From contig CP137864.1 of the NCBI GenBank assembly GCA_034406715.1, forward strand, positions 248,001 to 312,000: a DNA stretch of 64,000 bases, given 5' to 3'. This DNA comes from Rhodotorula mucilaginosa. Lineage: Eukaryota > Basidiomycota > Microbotryomycetes > Sporidiobolales > Sporidiobolaceae. The first letter of the stretch is position 1, and each line of letters begins with the position of its first letter. The notes below the pieces were generated by a model. It made no database searches and was not told the origin of the DNA. It saw only the letters and a list, made by a program, of their open reading frames with translations. The position numbers and the translations under genes are program-made. Below, one piece after another: positions 33,543-43,587 of this stretch.

Positions 33543-33787
33543 TACCTCATTTTCTTCGTCTCTCGGCATGGAAACTTGACGAGCTTGTTGTTCTAGGTGT
33601 ACCGTAGGAAGTGCCTTTTCCCCCTTGTTGCCAATCTATATGCCTGGGCTGCGTTCTCAAAAAGTCAGGGGGAAACGGAGAGCAAGAGAAGGGCGGCGGT
33701 TCCACGTGCTTCTCCTTCTTGTCCTCCTACACTCATCCGCACACTCTGAGCCCCTCTAGAGGGCGTGTAACGTACACAAACAAAGAG

Positions 33788-35053
33788 ATGTACTCGCCGT
33801 CGGCGTCGCCCGCTTCGTCCGCAGCGAGCGAGGCTCCTCCTTATGCTTCCACGTCGACAACTGGCCGGAGGAAGCGGACCGCGGCCGACGTCGACTATGC
33901 GGCACTGGACGCGCCGGACGCGGAAGAGGACAATGCTCTCGAAGCTGGTGGCAACGCGCAACAGCGGCCGACTAAGCGCCGCGCGCCGAGGTCGACCGCC
34001 GCCGAGAAGCAGGCGAGAAAAGTCGCGAGGATGGAACGCAACCGGAGTGCGTATCACGTTTCCTGTGCGGGTTTCAGTATAACCCTGACTGACACGGGGT
34101 ACGATAACAGTTGCAGCGCAGGTCTCGCGCGACAAGAAGAAGCAACAGCAAGAGTTGCTCGAGGCTCGAATTGCCGAACTCGAAGCCGCCACTACCACAT
34201 CGCCTGTAGTACTGCAACCCTCGCCGCCGGTCGTCACCGTCGTCGACCCGCAGCTCAAGGAGGAGAACGAAGCGCTCAAGACGCAACTCGCGCTCGAGAA
34301 GCTGCACTCGCAGTCGCTCCAGATCCGGCTCGCGGCACTCGAGTCCAAGTTCTCCCGTCTCGAGCAATTGCTCAGCGGTAACTCGGTCTCGATGCACGGC
34401 AATGATGCGGCACGGAACTCTGGAGAGAAGAAGGAGAAGAAGGAACACCAGCCGACGACGGAACCGGCGGTCCAGGACAGCTCTCGCCTCGTAGCACGCG
34501 AGGTCGATTCATCCCTGCAGCGGAAGCTGTCCTGCCCGCCGCCCTCCCCGTCTTCTCAGAGCCTTCGTCCTCTTCCTCCTCTCTGTCATCCTCTGTGCCC
34601 CTCGACGCCGTCGACGGTTCCATCCTCCTCACGCCGGCCGCCACCGCCGCGACCGCGAGCGACTTCTCTCCCTTCGATGAGCTCGGCACCGCTGCCGCTG
34701 ATTTCGACTTCAGTCTCGGTAGCGCCTTCGAGGGTGCGCTCGTCCAACCGTCCGAGCCTGCACGAGATTCTGGCGTCGATTCGAGTCCCCTCTTCGGCGT
34801 CGACTCTGACCAGCTCGCCGGTTTCGACGGCAGCGTCGGTCCTCTCTTCTCGAGTGCCGACGTCTCTCAAGCGTGGTTTAATTGGGCTGTCACCGCTACG
34901 CCGGTCACGCCGCGGCAACCCGTCGTCGGTGGCGATCATCAAGGCGACTTTGACCTCGTCGCCTTCTTGCAAGACCACCAGCAGCAGCCGGAGGACGCTA
35001 TCGCTTCAGACTTGCCTGCGCTCCCGCTCACGGCGGACGCAATGGCGTTCTAG
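33788..35053 (+). CDS. bZIP transcription factor, Hac1/Xbp1-like (unfolded protein response candidate)
   Basis: Predicted DNA-binding activator. Exon 1 is 33788-34046 (starts MYSPSASPASS). The intron 34047-34110 is GTGCGT...ATAACAG, and exon 2 starts at 34111. The junction rebuilds the basic region ARMERN/RIAAQVSRDKKK, the NRxAAQxSRxKK signature shared by Hac1, Xbp1, Cib1 and Hxl1. A leucine zipper follows (LLEARIAELE, then LKEENEALKTQL to LESKFSRLEQLL). From there two readings exist. With a 143-nt intron 34378-34520 (GTAACT...CCTGCAG) the protein is 352 residues and ends in an acidic, Phe/Ser-rich activation-type tail (DFSPFDELG, DFDFSLGSAF, DFDLVAFLQDH). Without it the first frame runs on to 35060 (402 residues) with a basic, low-quality tail. 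The spliced form looks right. The two-frame layout resembles Hac1-type control. Confidence 0.75.
34378..34520 (+). other. Frame-switching intron in the Hac1-like gene
   Basis: 143 nt, length 2 modulo 3, with donor G|GTAACT and acceptor TCCCTGCAG. Removing it moves the ribosome from the zipper frame to the acidic-tail frame. The 3' border contains CTGCAGC, identical to the Ire1 loop sequence at the Xbp1 3' site. I found no matching CNGCNG loop at a 5' position with the correct phase, so a normal spliceosomal intron is the simpler reading. Confidence 0.5.
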
Positions 35054-35901
35054 GCGGTAGAGAACGCTCTCGTTGGCGCCGTCGTCGTAGACCTCGCCCG
35101 CATTCGCTTTTTCGTCTTTTCCATCGAGGAGAAATTCGCCACCGGAGTTTCGCCGTCTTCCGAAACTCGTACGTTCTCCGCGCAAATTCTCCCATTCACT
35201 TCATCAGACTGTCATCTAACGACACGGACTCTTCGCAGGAACTCGGTCACTTGCACAAATTCGCCAAACACCCAACCTGCCGCTATCCTCTCTACCCTCT
35301 CTTCCCGAGCTCTTCCAGTCGTTCCTCCACTCTTTTCGGCTCCCCGCAGCTCTGCTGTGTCTCGCCTTTCCGCTATACACTGACTCTCCTGATCCGGGCT
35401 TTTCCGTCCCTTTCTCCTCCGAGCTCTCTCTGGCCCAGTGCCGCGAACTCGAGAGGAAAGAGGGATGGATTTTGCCCGCTTCGGTCTGATGAGCTCTGTA
35501 TGTGCGTGGCGAGATGGAGCAGAGACGAAGGGAGCCTCTGGGGTGCGGTATTTCGATTCGGAAGTCTCGGGGAGAGGGAGGTCGGGTAAAAGCGCGCTAG
35601 GGTGGGTTGTCGCGCGAGACGGGTCCAAAGACCTTGTTCTCAGTACTAGATGGACGTGCAAACCCCTCTCGGCGAGCTTCTGCTTTAACCCTCCCTCCCC
35701 TTTTTTGTAGCTTGCCCCTCCATCCCTCCTAATGTCGTCAATTGGTGTAACAGTTTCTCTTCGAACACCGAACCGCAGGAGAAACGAATGCATCGAGAAT
35801 ATATTGCAAAGGTGTATGTATGCAGTGAGCGTAAATAGCACAACATATAGATGTGGCAAAGGATCGACTTAGTGAAGACAAGTTTGCGGAAAACGGACCC
35901 A
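35054..35901. other. Convergent 3' intergenic region, 848 bp
   Basis: Between the bZIP stop and the Trk stop. The part near 35780-35870 is AT-rich and looks like a 3' end of the Trk transcript. No coding or RNA gene recognised; a long bZIP 3' UTR is possible. Confidence 0.5.
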
Positions 35902-38900
35902 TCACTTCCAGCCCGGCTTGTTGCGATCGTGCTCTTGACCGTCCACAGGGCTCTCGGTCATCTTGTGATCCTCCCCCGACTCGAGGCTCGTCGTCGCGGC
36001 GCCGCTCGACGAACTCGCCGAAGCGGCGAGCCCCTTTTCGCTGATATCGGATTCCTGCAGCTTTTCCGGCGGGGGCGCGAGATGATGGTCGATCCCGCGC
36101 ACGCTCTCGGAGCCGCCGACGGGATGTGAATGGCCGCTACCGTTGAAGTGCGAACCGAGCGAGTTCTGGCGCGCGCGAGCGTACCGAGCATCGTCCGTTA
36201 GCGGCTCGACCATCTCGAGTCCGCCACCGGTCTGCGGAGCGACCGCCGTCATGCTGCTGAGACTCGTGCGAGTCTGTCGCATGCGCAGGTTGGTATCGCC
36301 CGTATCGGCCGAGGCGCGGGTCGCGGTGTCGTCGCCGTGCTTCTCGAGGTCCGAGGGCAAAAGGACGGCGCGGTCGATGGCGATCGGGAGACCGCGGTGC
36401 CGGCCTCGGATCATGACGGCGCAGATGATCAGCTTGGAGAGCGTCGAGAGGACGCCAGACAGGGATGTATTGTTCTGCGAAAGGGGGCACGGCGTCAGTC
36501 CACACAGACTGAAACTGCTTTCTTGATCATGGAAGACTGACCTGGTTGTTGCCGAGGCTCAACCCGACAGTGCCGTAGGCTGAAACGATCTCGAAGATGA
36601 GCGAGAAGATGGTGACCTCCCTAAGAGCCGAGAGAGTCGGAGTAAGCGGTGGGACCCTGCGCCCGGAAATGGGGGAGGAGAACTCACGGCCAGTTTGGGC
36701 TACCGATCCGATTCCGCTCGACGATGCAGATCAGCCAGACGGCCAGGGCAAGCCACCACAGATCGAACGCGAGTTGCTTCCGCGCGTGGTAGCCGATGTA
36801 AGCCGTTGCCGAGTGAGACTTGTCGAAACGAGCCTCCATCTCGTCCGGGTCGTCGTCAAAGTCCTCGTCGTAGACGCCTGTGGTGAGAAGCCTCCTTAGG
36901 TCAGCTTCAGTGTGTGTATTCGGCCCAGAAATATCTGACGCACCCATCGACTTCTCCTCGTAGACGTTCGTACTGCGGATCGAGACGGCGATGGGGTAGA
37001 CAGCCTGAATGGGAATCGTCAGAGTCGGCTCACGAGTACGGGAGACAAGTGCCAAGCTCACGATATACATCATGATGACGTAGAGGAGCTGTAGGCAGAG
37101 CGTGTGGTCAGTTCCTGGCCCTATTCCGTGCTGCTCGACCCTTCGTCGCACCTGAAGCGCCGGTGCAGTCTGGGCGAGAGGCACGATGACGAATCCAGCG
37201 GCTCGAACGGCAAAGGCTTGGAAGAGACCATCAATGACGCGCTGTAAAGTACTTGTGGTCAGGGAAGCGGTCTATTTAGCGCGAGCGGGAGGAAAGAACT
37301 CACCACCCCGGTCGGAATCGCCTCGATGACGGTATTACCGATGTCGAGGATGAGGAAAGCCGCCCAGTCGATACCGCTGCAGGAGAGCGGGTCAATCACG
37401 GTCCGGTCCATCGCGAAGCGTGCAGAAGAGACTTACTTCAGGAGGAAGAGCATAAAGACGAGCAACCAGGTTTGGCTGCAGGGCGTCCGGTGTCAGCACA
37501 CACGAGAGGCAGGCGTAGAGTAAATCACAGCTTACTGAGCAGGGAAGAGGTAGATGAAGCAGCGGCGAGGGTGGTCCAGCAGGAACTGGAGCGTCTCCCG
37601 CAACTGCGAATGCCGGGGAATCGTTTTCGAGAGTGTCCAACTGTAGGCGGCTGTCAGCTTCGTCCTCTGCCCTCTATCATATTGAGGGAGACGTACATAA
37701 CGCAGCGCAGGCTGTCGGGGCGGGCGGGGAACGTCAACAAACAGCTTTCGTGAGAGGGAGGCGGGGCTTGCAGTGAACTGCTCACAAAATGGGGAAGGCG
37801 GTGTTGCCTCCGAGGATTAGGAGACCTTGTATGATAATGAGAAAGTAACACTCTTGGAAGGGCACCATCGAGGCGTCGACAAGACTGTCAAGATGGGGTA
37901 TCAGCCTGATGAGCGAAGCCGGGCAAGGAAATAGGAAGAGCTCGCACCTCATCCCGAGGTTACTGTAAGCCGAAAAGAACTGGAAGAACGTGAACCACGT
38001 CGCGTTCGTCCCGGCCTCGACGATGATGGTGTTCCAGCGCCTGACGTAGGTCAAATACGGCGCGAGGAGCAAGACGCCGAGGAGTTGGATCCCGAGCCAG
38101 TACGCGATGACAATCTTGAACAGCACGCTCAGCGCGCGGTACTCGACGCCACCGAGTTCTTCCTGCTGCGCGGTGGTCAACCCGTGAAAGTGCGAGTTGC
38201 GACCGACGACAGCGTCGAACGTGATGTACGACACGGGCTTGACGAGCCCCGTCCCTTCGTGGCGGACTCCGCCGCTCATGCTCTCGTTCCGCGAATGCGT
38301 CGACAACATCGTCGTCGTCCGGTTGATGGTCAAGTTGCGCTCGACCGCGTTCCGCAGAAGTGGGATCTTCTGCCTCGCGAGCGCCGCAGCGGCCACCAAC
38401 GGGTTCGGAAACCCTCCGAACCCGCTGTGCATCGCCTGCTGGTCGACCGTAGTCGTCCTCGTGAGCGTTCGATTGCCCATATCGCTGCGGTGGTGCTGCA
38501 GGTTCAAATGCGAGGGGCGTCGCTGCGTCCACGGGTAGTCCGGATCGTTCGGAGCGTAGGTACGGTTCCGCCGGAAACGGAGGTCGTTCTCGGACGGGTC
38601 GCGGAATTCGATCGTCCGACTGCGGCCAAAGTTGAGGTCCGGGCGGGGGAACGTGGTCGTGGCGGGAGAATCCATCGGGGACGGGGATTCGGTAATCTCG
38701 CGCAAGTAGGGGTGATCTGCAGTGGCGTCCACAAGTCAGTTCCGTGAACCCAAGTTTCGACACATCGAGGGAGATTATCCAGATCTTACTCACCGTAAGT
38801 CCGAGTGCGTCCGAACGCCAGGTGCGAACTCCCCCGATGCGGCGAAGCAGCCGAGTCGCTATTCCTTCGGAACCGATGATGCGGCGGCCGTTCCGGCTCG

Positions 38901-41136
38901 TCAATCTGAATACTGTTTTCGACGAAAGGCCACAGTCAGCTCTCGAGTCCCATGAAAGGAACGCAAGAACTGTAAGTCGACTCACGCTCGAACATGCCTC
39001 GCCGCATCAGGCGACAACCCCCCCTCGTGCCGCGCGTCGATTGTTTGCAGAGGGTGGTGGTGCGCAAACCCCGCTCTTCCTCTCGAAGGCGCAGCAGAAG
39101 ACGCCGCAGCTTCGTCGTCGCTCCTGTCGTCGTCGTCTTCTTCTTCGGCGCCCGACACAGCGCGGTGCTGACGTTGTTCGGCTGTCGGTTCGTGGAACGC
39201 GATCGAGGGAGGAGAGGCGGTATCTGCCGCAGCCGAGGGCGTCATTTGCGACGACGACGCCGACGACGCTGCCGCTGCCGCGCCCGGTCGAGAGCCCGGT
39301 TTCGTCACCGGGAAATCGCTCATCTCGTGTTGCTCCTCCCCCTCTTCCTCGTCCGCCGATTCCGCCGGCGCCGCCTCGGCGTCGTGCTCGTCATCGTCAA
39401 CAAAGCTATCACTCATTGTCCGCCGACGGCGAGGAGGTGTCAACGATCCCCCTCCTCGACCAGCACCCGCACCACCACCACCTCCCTCGTCTTCCTCCTC
39501 CTCCTCCCGGACGCGCATCGGGCGCTCGCCGCCACTCCCACTTCCGGCCCTCTTCTCCTTCAACCACCCACTGACGCTCATCTCGTTGATCCGAACCGGC
39601 ACATCCACCCTCTTGATCATATCGGCCCTCAACCTCTCCAATTTCTTCTTCTTCTTCCTTCCCCCGCCCCCGTTGCTCAGAGCCGCCGCGACTTGTTGAG
39701 GTCTCGGCGCAGCAGAAGAGGAAGAGGGGTGTTGATCACCGTCGAGGGTAGGGGCTTGACTCCCCACGGGGGAGGGACGAGGCGTGATGGGCGTAGAAGG
39801 GGTCGGCATCTTGCCGCCGCCGAGGAGTTGGGCAATCCACGGCGAGTGGTTCGGCGGGTGTTCGGCATCGAAAGCGCGGTAAGATCGACCGGCTCGAGCC
39901 GCCTGTTCCAGTCGTAAGTGAGAAGAAGCTAAGTGTGCTGTTGCTCGACTCGCCTCGACCGGGCTTCACAAAGCGGAGAAGAACGATGGACCAACCTCTT
40001 CGGCGCCGATTTGGTTCACGCGATTCCTCGCTTCCTCGTCGTGCTGGACCATGTAGTCAAACTTGTTGCGGAAGAATTGCCTGCATGCGCCAACGAACCC
40101 AGCAAAGGCAGTGAGGGGTTTCTCAGTCTCCCGCGGTCAAGCCCCCATTCTTGCAAGCAGGAGAACGCACCTTCGAATACCGATGACGATGATGGAAACG
40201 AATGAAGTCGACCCGATCGAGGTGAGGAACTGGTGGGCACAGCGGCGCTCCGGGAAGATCAGCCACCTCCTCTCTCTCTCTCTGAACGCACGTCCCAAGA
40301 AGGAGACAGGCACGAGACAAAAGGGACGCACAAATATGATAAACTGCTGCCAGGTGGTCAGGGAGGCGAGGAGGACCGAGTTCAAGCCGGTGACGGCCAT
40401 GGCCGACGTGCACATGAACAAGGCATCGACGTAGGCGATCTGGTTCTCGGGCGAGGGTCCATTCGAAGCGTAAAAGATGCCCGAAAAGATCAACGGCGTG
40501 AAGGTAAAGATGAGGAGGTGGACGCGGTAAAAGTTGAGGTGGGCGGCTTCGTGTAGGAAGGACGAGATCGGTCGGGGGTCGTCCACGTTGTCGAGGCCGG
40601 CGATTTCCGAGACGGTGCGTTCGGCGGTGTGTTCAACGTCGGTCAGGGTGCGACCGAGGTTGCGTTCGACGTCGGTCAGTTCGCGTTCGAGCGAGGTCAG
40701 GGTCGGGTGGTGTCGCAACGAGGGGGGTTTATCGTTATCGTCATGGTGGTGGTGGTCGCGGTGGTGTTTTTGACGGTGCAGGGAAGGGGAACGTCGTTCA
40801 ATGTCAGTCAGGGTACCAGAGCGACGAGGACGATGATGATGATGACGGGTGGTGAACCGATGGTGCTCCTTCTCGTCGTCGTCTTCGTCCTCCGATGCGG
40901 CGGCGGCGGCGGCGACGGAGCCATGACCATCTTGCTCATGATGGTGACGGTCATGGTGTCGAAGGACACCCATCGTGACTATGTAGCAAAGGACATGGGG
41001 GGCCAAGGGAGTACTCACAGCAAAACGCCGACACGCGACTCCAAAAGCTGGAGCGCTTGAAAAATTCCGGCAACCGCGGAGCCGTCGACGGATGACGCGC
41101 CATCGAGAGTTTTCGTCGTCCGCGAGCAGCGGTCAT
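35902..41136 (-). CDS. TRK1: High-affinity potassium transporter, Trk family
   Basis: Plasma-membrane K+ transporter with many introns. The conserved core is clear across exons: FYRVHLLIFTFTPLIFSGIF (TM1), YVDALFMCTSAMAVTGLNSV (first P-loop), FVSIIVIGIR, then after a very large loop FKIVIAYWLGIQLLGVLLLA, FFQFFSAYSNLGM, FQECYFLIIIQGLLILGGNTAFPIL, DWAAFLILDIGNTVIEAIPTGV, AVYPIAVSIRSTNVYEE and FSLIFEIVSAYGTVGLSLG. The ~300-residue cytosolic loop (about 39000-39830) is acidic/basic low complexity, as in fungal Trk1. The N-terminus is His-rich with repeated TLTDIE/LTDVER motifs. I place the start at 41136 (MTAARGRRKL), using a 40-nt intron 41018-40979; the ATG at 40973 is the alternative. The tail ends HDRNKPGWK. 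Divergent from the uL23m gene. Confidence 0.92.
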
Positions 41137-41982
41137 TGTTTGCTAACAGCTGCTGCTGGCTCCGATCGGAGTCGGAGTGGGGGCTTGATGTTATTGAACC
41201 GACGCCACGATTGCGGTGGTTTGTGCGTTTAAAAGCTGAAAGGATAAAGGGGTTTCTGCCTCGTCGTCTGGAGTCACCGGGCCGGACCAGGGTGTTGGCG
41301 AGATCAGCTGAGGCTCGAGAAGAAGAGTCGCGGTGTCGAGAGCCTTCTGTTCGGCGGGTGCTGCTGCTGACAAGGGTTCCTGATCTTCAGTACAGTACGC
41401 TTCTTAGGGCACTGCACATTAGAGCCCGTACATACAGTCCGTCAGCTTGCGCCCTGTCTGTGGTGTGCGATCGTGCACAGGAAGCGGAGCGGGGTCGAGA
41501 GGAGCAGCAGCGGCCTGTGGCGGTGCAGGCGGAGCAGAGAGGGAGAGACGAGGCGAGTGAGAGTCCCGTCGTGTACAGCTGTAGCGCAGGCCTGCACGCT
41601 GTGTACGCGTACGCTGGTCGACAGATCTGATCGAGGTGCGGCTGCCCTCTCGAGTCTGGACCCCCAAATTTACGCGCAAGTCGCACTGCACGTGCGTTCC
41701 CTCCGCAAAGCCTCCCCTTCACTGCTCGGCACTGCAGGGGAGGCTGGACGGTGTGGAGCGCTCGCTCGTCGACAGCCAAAGGACAGAAAGAGAGCACTGC
41801 AGGGCTACACAGCTTCAAGGGCAGGACTCGGACATTAGCCTGAGCGAGTGAATCCAGGGACTCGTTCCACCCACGACCTCTCCTCTCCCCCCCTGTGTGG
41901 CCGACTCGAGACCGCGTCTTCTCCCGAGCCAACCTCCGCCGCGGACAGCAGCATCTAGTACGCACGTCCAGCCAGCCAAGCC
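41137..41982. promoter_or_regulatory. Divergent promoter region, TRK1 / uL23m
   Basis: 846 bp between divergent ATGs. It contains no ORF with a good start and no recognisable RNA gene. Several short CACTGCA/TGCAC-like and pyrimidine tracts occur, but none is assigned. Confidence 0.4.
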
Positions 41983-42978
41983 ATGACGACGAGCATGCAG
42001 CGAGCACTCCGCTCTCTCATCCTCGGTGCGAGCAGCGCCGCCCGCCCGGCCCCGACTCGCTGCTCGACGGCGACTCGCACTCTGGCGACTCAGGTCGTCG
42101 ACTCGCCGTTTGACCCGCCGACGACCCGCCTGCAGCCGCCGAGACGAGCACAACCGGTCGACCTGGCCTACCCTCTGCCGGAAAGCCGAACCGTCCACTT
42201 GCCCAAGGACCCGACCCAGTCCACCACCACCAAGACCAAGGCGCCGCGGTACTCGAAGCGCTCGTCGCGCGTCAAGGGTCGCACCCCCGCCAAACCTCCG
42301 AAAGCAGTCGCGCCGGGTGTCGAAGGCGCGACGCACGGCGACGTCCGCGTCTACTTGCCGAGCGTGTTCATGCGCCTCGTCCGCAACACGCAGCAGTACA
42401 AGGACGATCCCTACACGGCCACGTTCCGGACTTCGTTGCAGTTGACCAAGCCCGACATTGCCAACTACCTCAAGAACGTCTACGGCCTCGAGGTCACGTC
42501 GATCCGCACCCTCAACTACCTCTCGGCCCTCAAGCGGAACCCGATCGGCGGAGGGAAATCTCGCTCGGGCGGGACCAAGAACTACAAAAAAGTCCTCGTC
42601 ACCATGCGCGACCCGTTCTGGTACCCGACTGAACGCACCCGGGCGTGGTTGAACGAACACTTTGAGCGCGACCGGACTGAAGAGATGCGCGATCGCAAGA
42701 TGCTCAAGATTGGCGACGGCAACAAGTACAAGGTCGGGTCGTTCCGGTACCGCGGCGCCCGGTTCTCGGCTCGGCGGGCCGAACTCCGTGCCGCCGCGAC
42801 GGGTGAAGGCGCCGCGACGGAATTGGACAAGCCCGTGGCGGGGGATGTTGTGGCCGACAAGCGCGCGACCGGACTCAAGCGCAGGCGGAACGTGATGCGC
42901 AGTCGCGAGGAGCGCGTCGTCGAACAGCGGTCCTTGCTCGAGCGCGAGATGGACCGCCTCCGCGCCGCCGGGTGGTAG
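41983..42978 (+). CDS. MRP20: Mitochondrial large-subunit ribosomal protein uL23m
   Basis: Component of the mitochondrial ribosome near the exit tunnel (yeast Mrp20/uL23m). A single exon of 331 codons. The first ~35 residues (MTTSMQRALRSL ... RTLATQ) are basic, hydroxylated and Arg-rich without acidic residues, a typical mitochondrial presequence. The L23 core follows at about residues 120-190: VYLPSVFMRLVRN, TFRTSLQLTKPDIANYLKNV, YGLEVTSIRTLNYL and YKKVLVTMRDPFWYP. The C-terminal ~120 residues are basic, Arg/Glu-rich and extend beyond bacterial L23, as in fungal homologues. There is no intron, unusual in this window. Confidence 0.9.
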   Translation: MTTSMQRALRSLILGASSAARPAPTRCSTATRTLATQVVDSPFDPPTTRLQPPRRAQPVDLAYPLPESRTVHLPKDPTQSTTTKTKAPRYSKRSSRVKGRTPAKPPKAVAPGVEGATHGDVRVYLPSVFMRLVRNTQQYKDDPYTATFRTSLQLTKPDIANYLKNVYGLEVTSIRTLNYLSALKRNPIGGGKSRSGGTKNYKKVLVTMRDPFWYPTERTRAWLNEHFERDRTEEMRDRKMLKIGDGNKYKVGSFRYRGARFSARRAELRAAATGEGAATELDKPVAGDVVADKRATGLKRRRNVMRSREERVVEQRSLLEREMDRLRAAGW

Positions 42979-43587
42979 TTAGTGGCGGTTCGTTTATCAA
43001 GGGCCGGGGGACGTCACCTCTCTCTCTCTCTCTCTCTCGCACCCGCACTTTGACCTGTACTCCTTTCCTTTCTTATGCAATCTCCGCAAAGTGTAGACTC
43101 GCAAGTTTCGTTTTCCCTCGAGCGTGAGAATCTGAAAAGTCCCGGTCGCCCACCGACTCGAGGCGTCTCGTTCCGATGAGATAGATGTCAACTTTGTCCT
43201 CTCGGCACCTCGTCACTCTCCAACAGCGGGCCAGCCTTCCCAGAGTCTGTACATGAGCCGCTCAGCCTCGTCTATCAAGTCGAGTCCTTGACGGTGCTAC
43301 ATACGCTTGAACCGCTTTCCGTGAATCGGTCAATCAACAAGTCGCTACTTCGACCGCCTCTCGAACACAACATTCACACTGGTGGAGAGGTAGCTCGAGG
43401 CTACGAAAGAGGAGATGGTGAGTCTACCTACCTCTGTCCATTCCACTGTCCTCCCGACTGACTGACGTCCCTTGGAGAACAGGCGTCGACGCCTCGTTCA
43501 ACGGTCAGTCTAGTAGACCCGCACTGGCACCCCGGCCGTCCCAAGGCTATATATAGTACAGAGTCGCTGAGATCTTGCTTCTCCGGT
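42979..43587. other. Intergenic region, 609 bp
   Basis: Between uL23m and the annexin-like gene, which lie in tandem. It contains a pure TC microsatellite at about 43018-43038. ATGGTGAGTCTACC near 43417 resembles a start followed at once by a splice donor, but I could not connect it to a downstream frame. Confidence 0.4.

Noticed and set aside
34449-34517. A 66-nt Ire1-type intron between CAG|CCG and CTG|CAG in the bZIP gene
   Set aside because: Its length is a multiple of three and would not reach the acidic-tail frame.
43417-43430. ATG followed directly by GTGAGT as the first exon of the annexin-like gene
   Set aside because: The ATG at 43588 gives a complete, in-frame first exon with a normal 63-nt intron.
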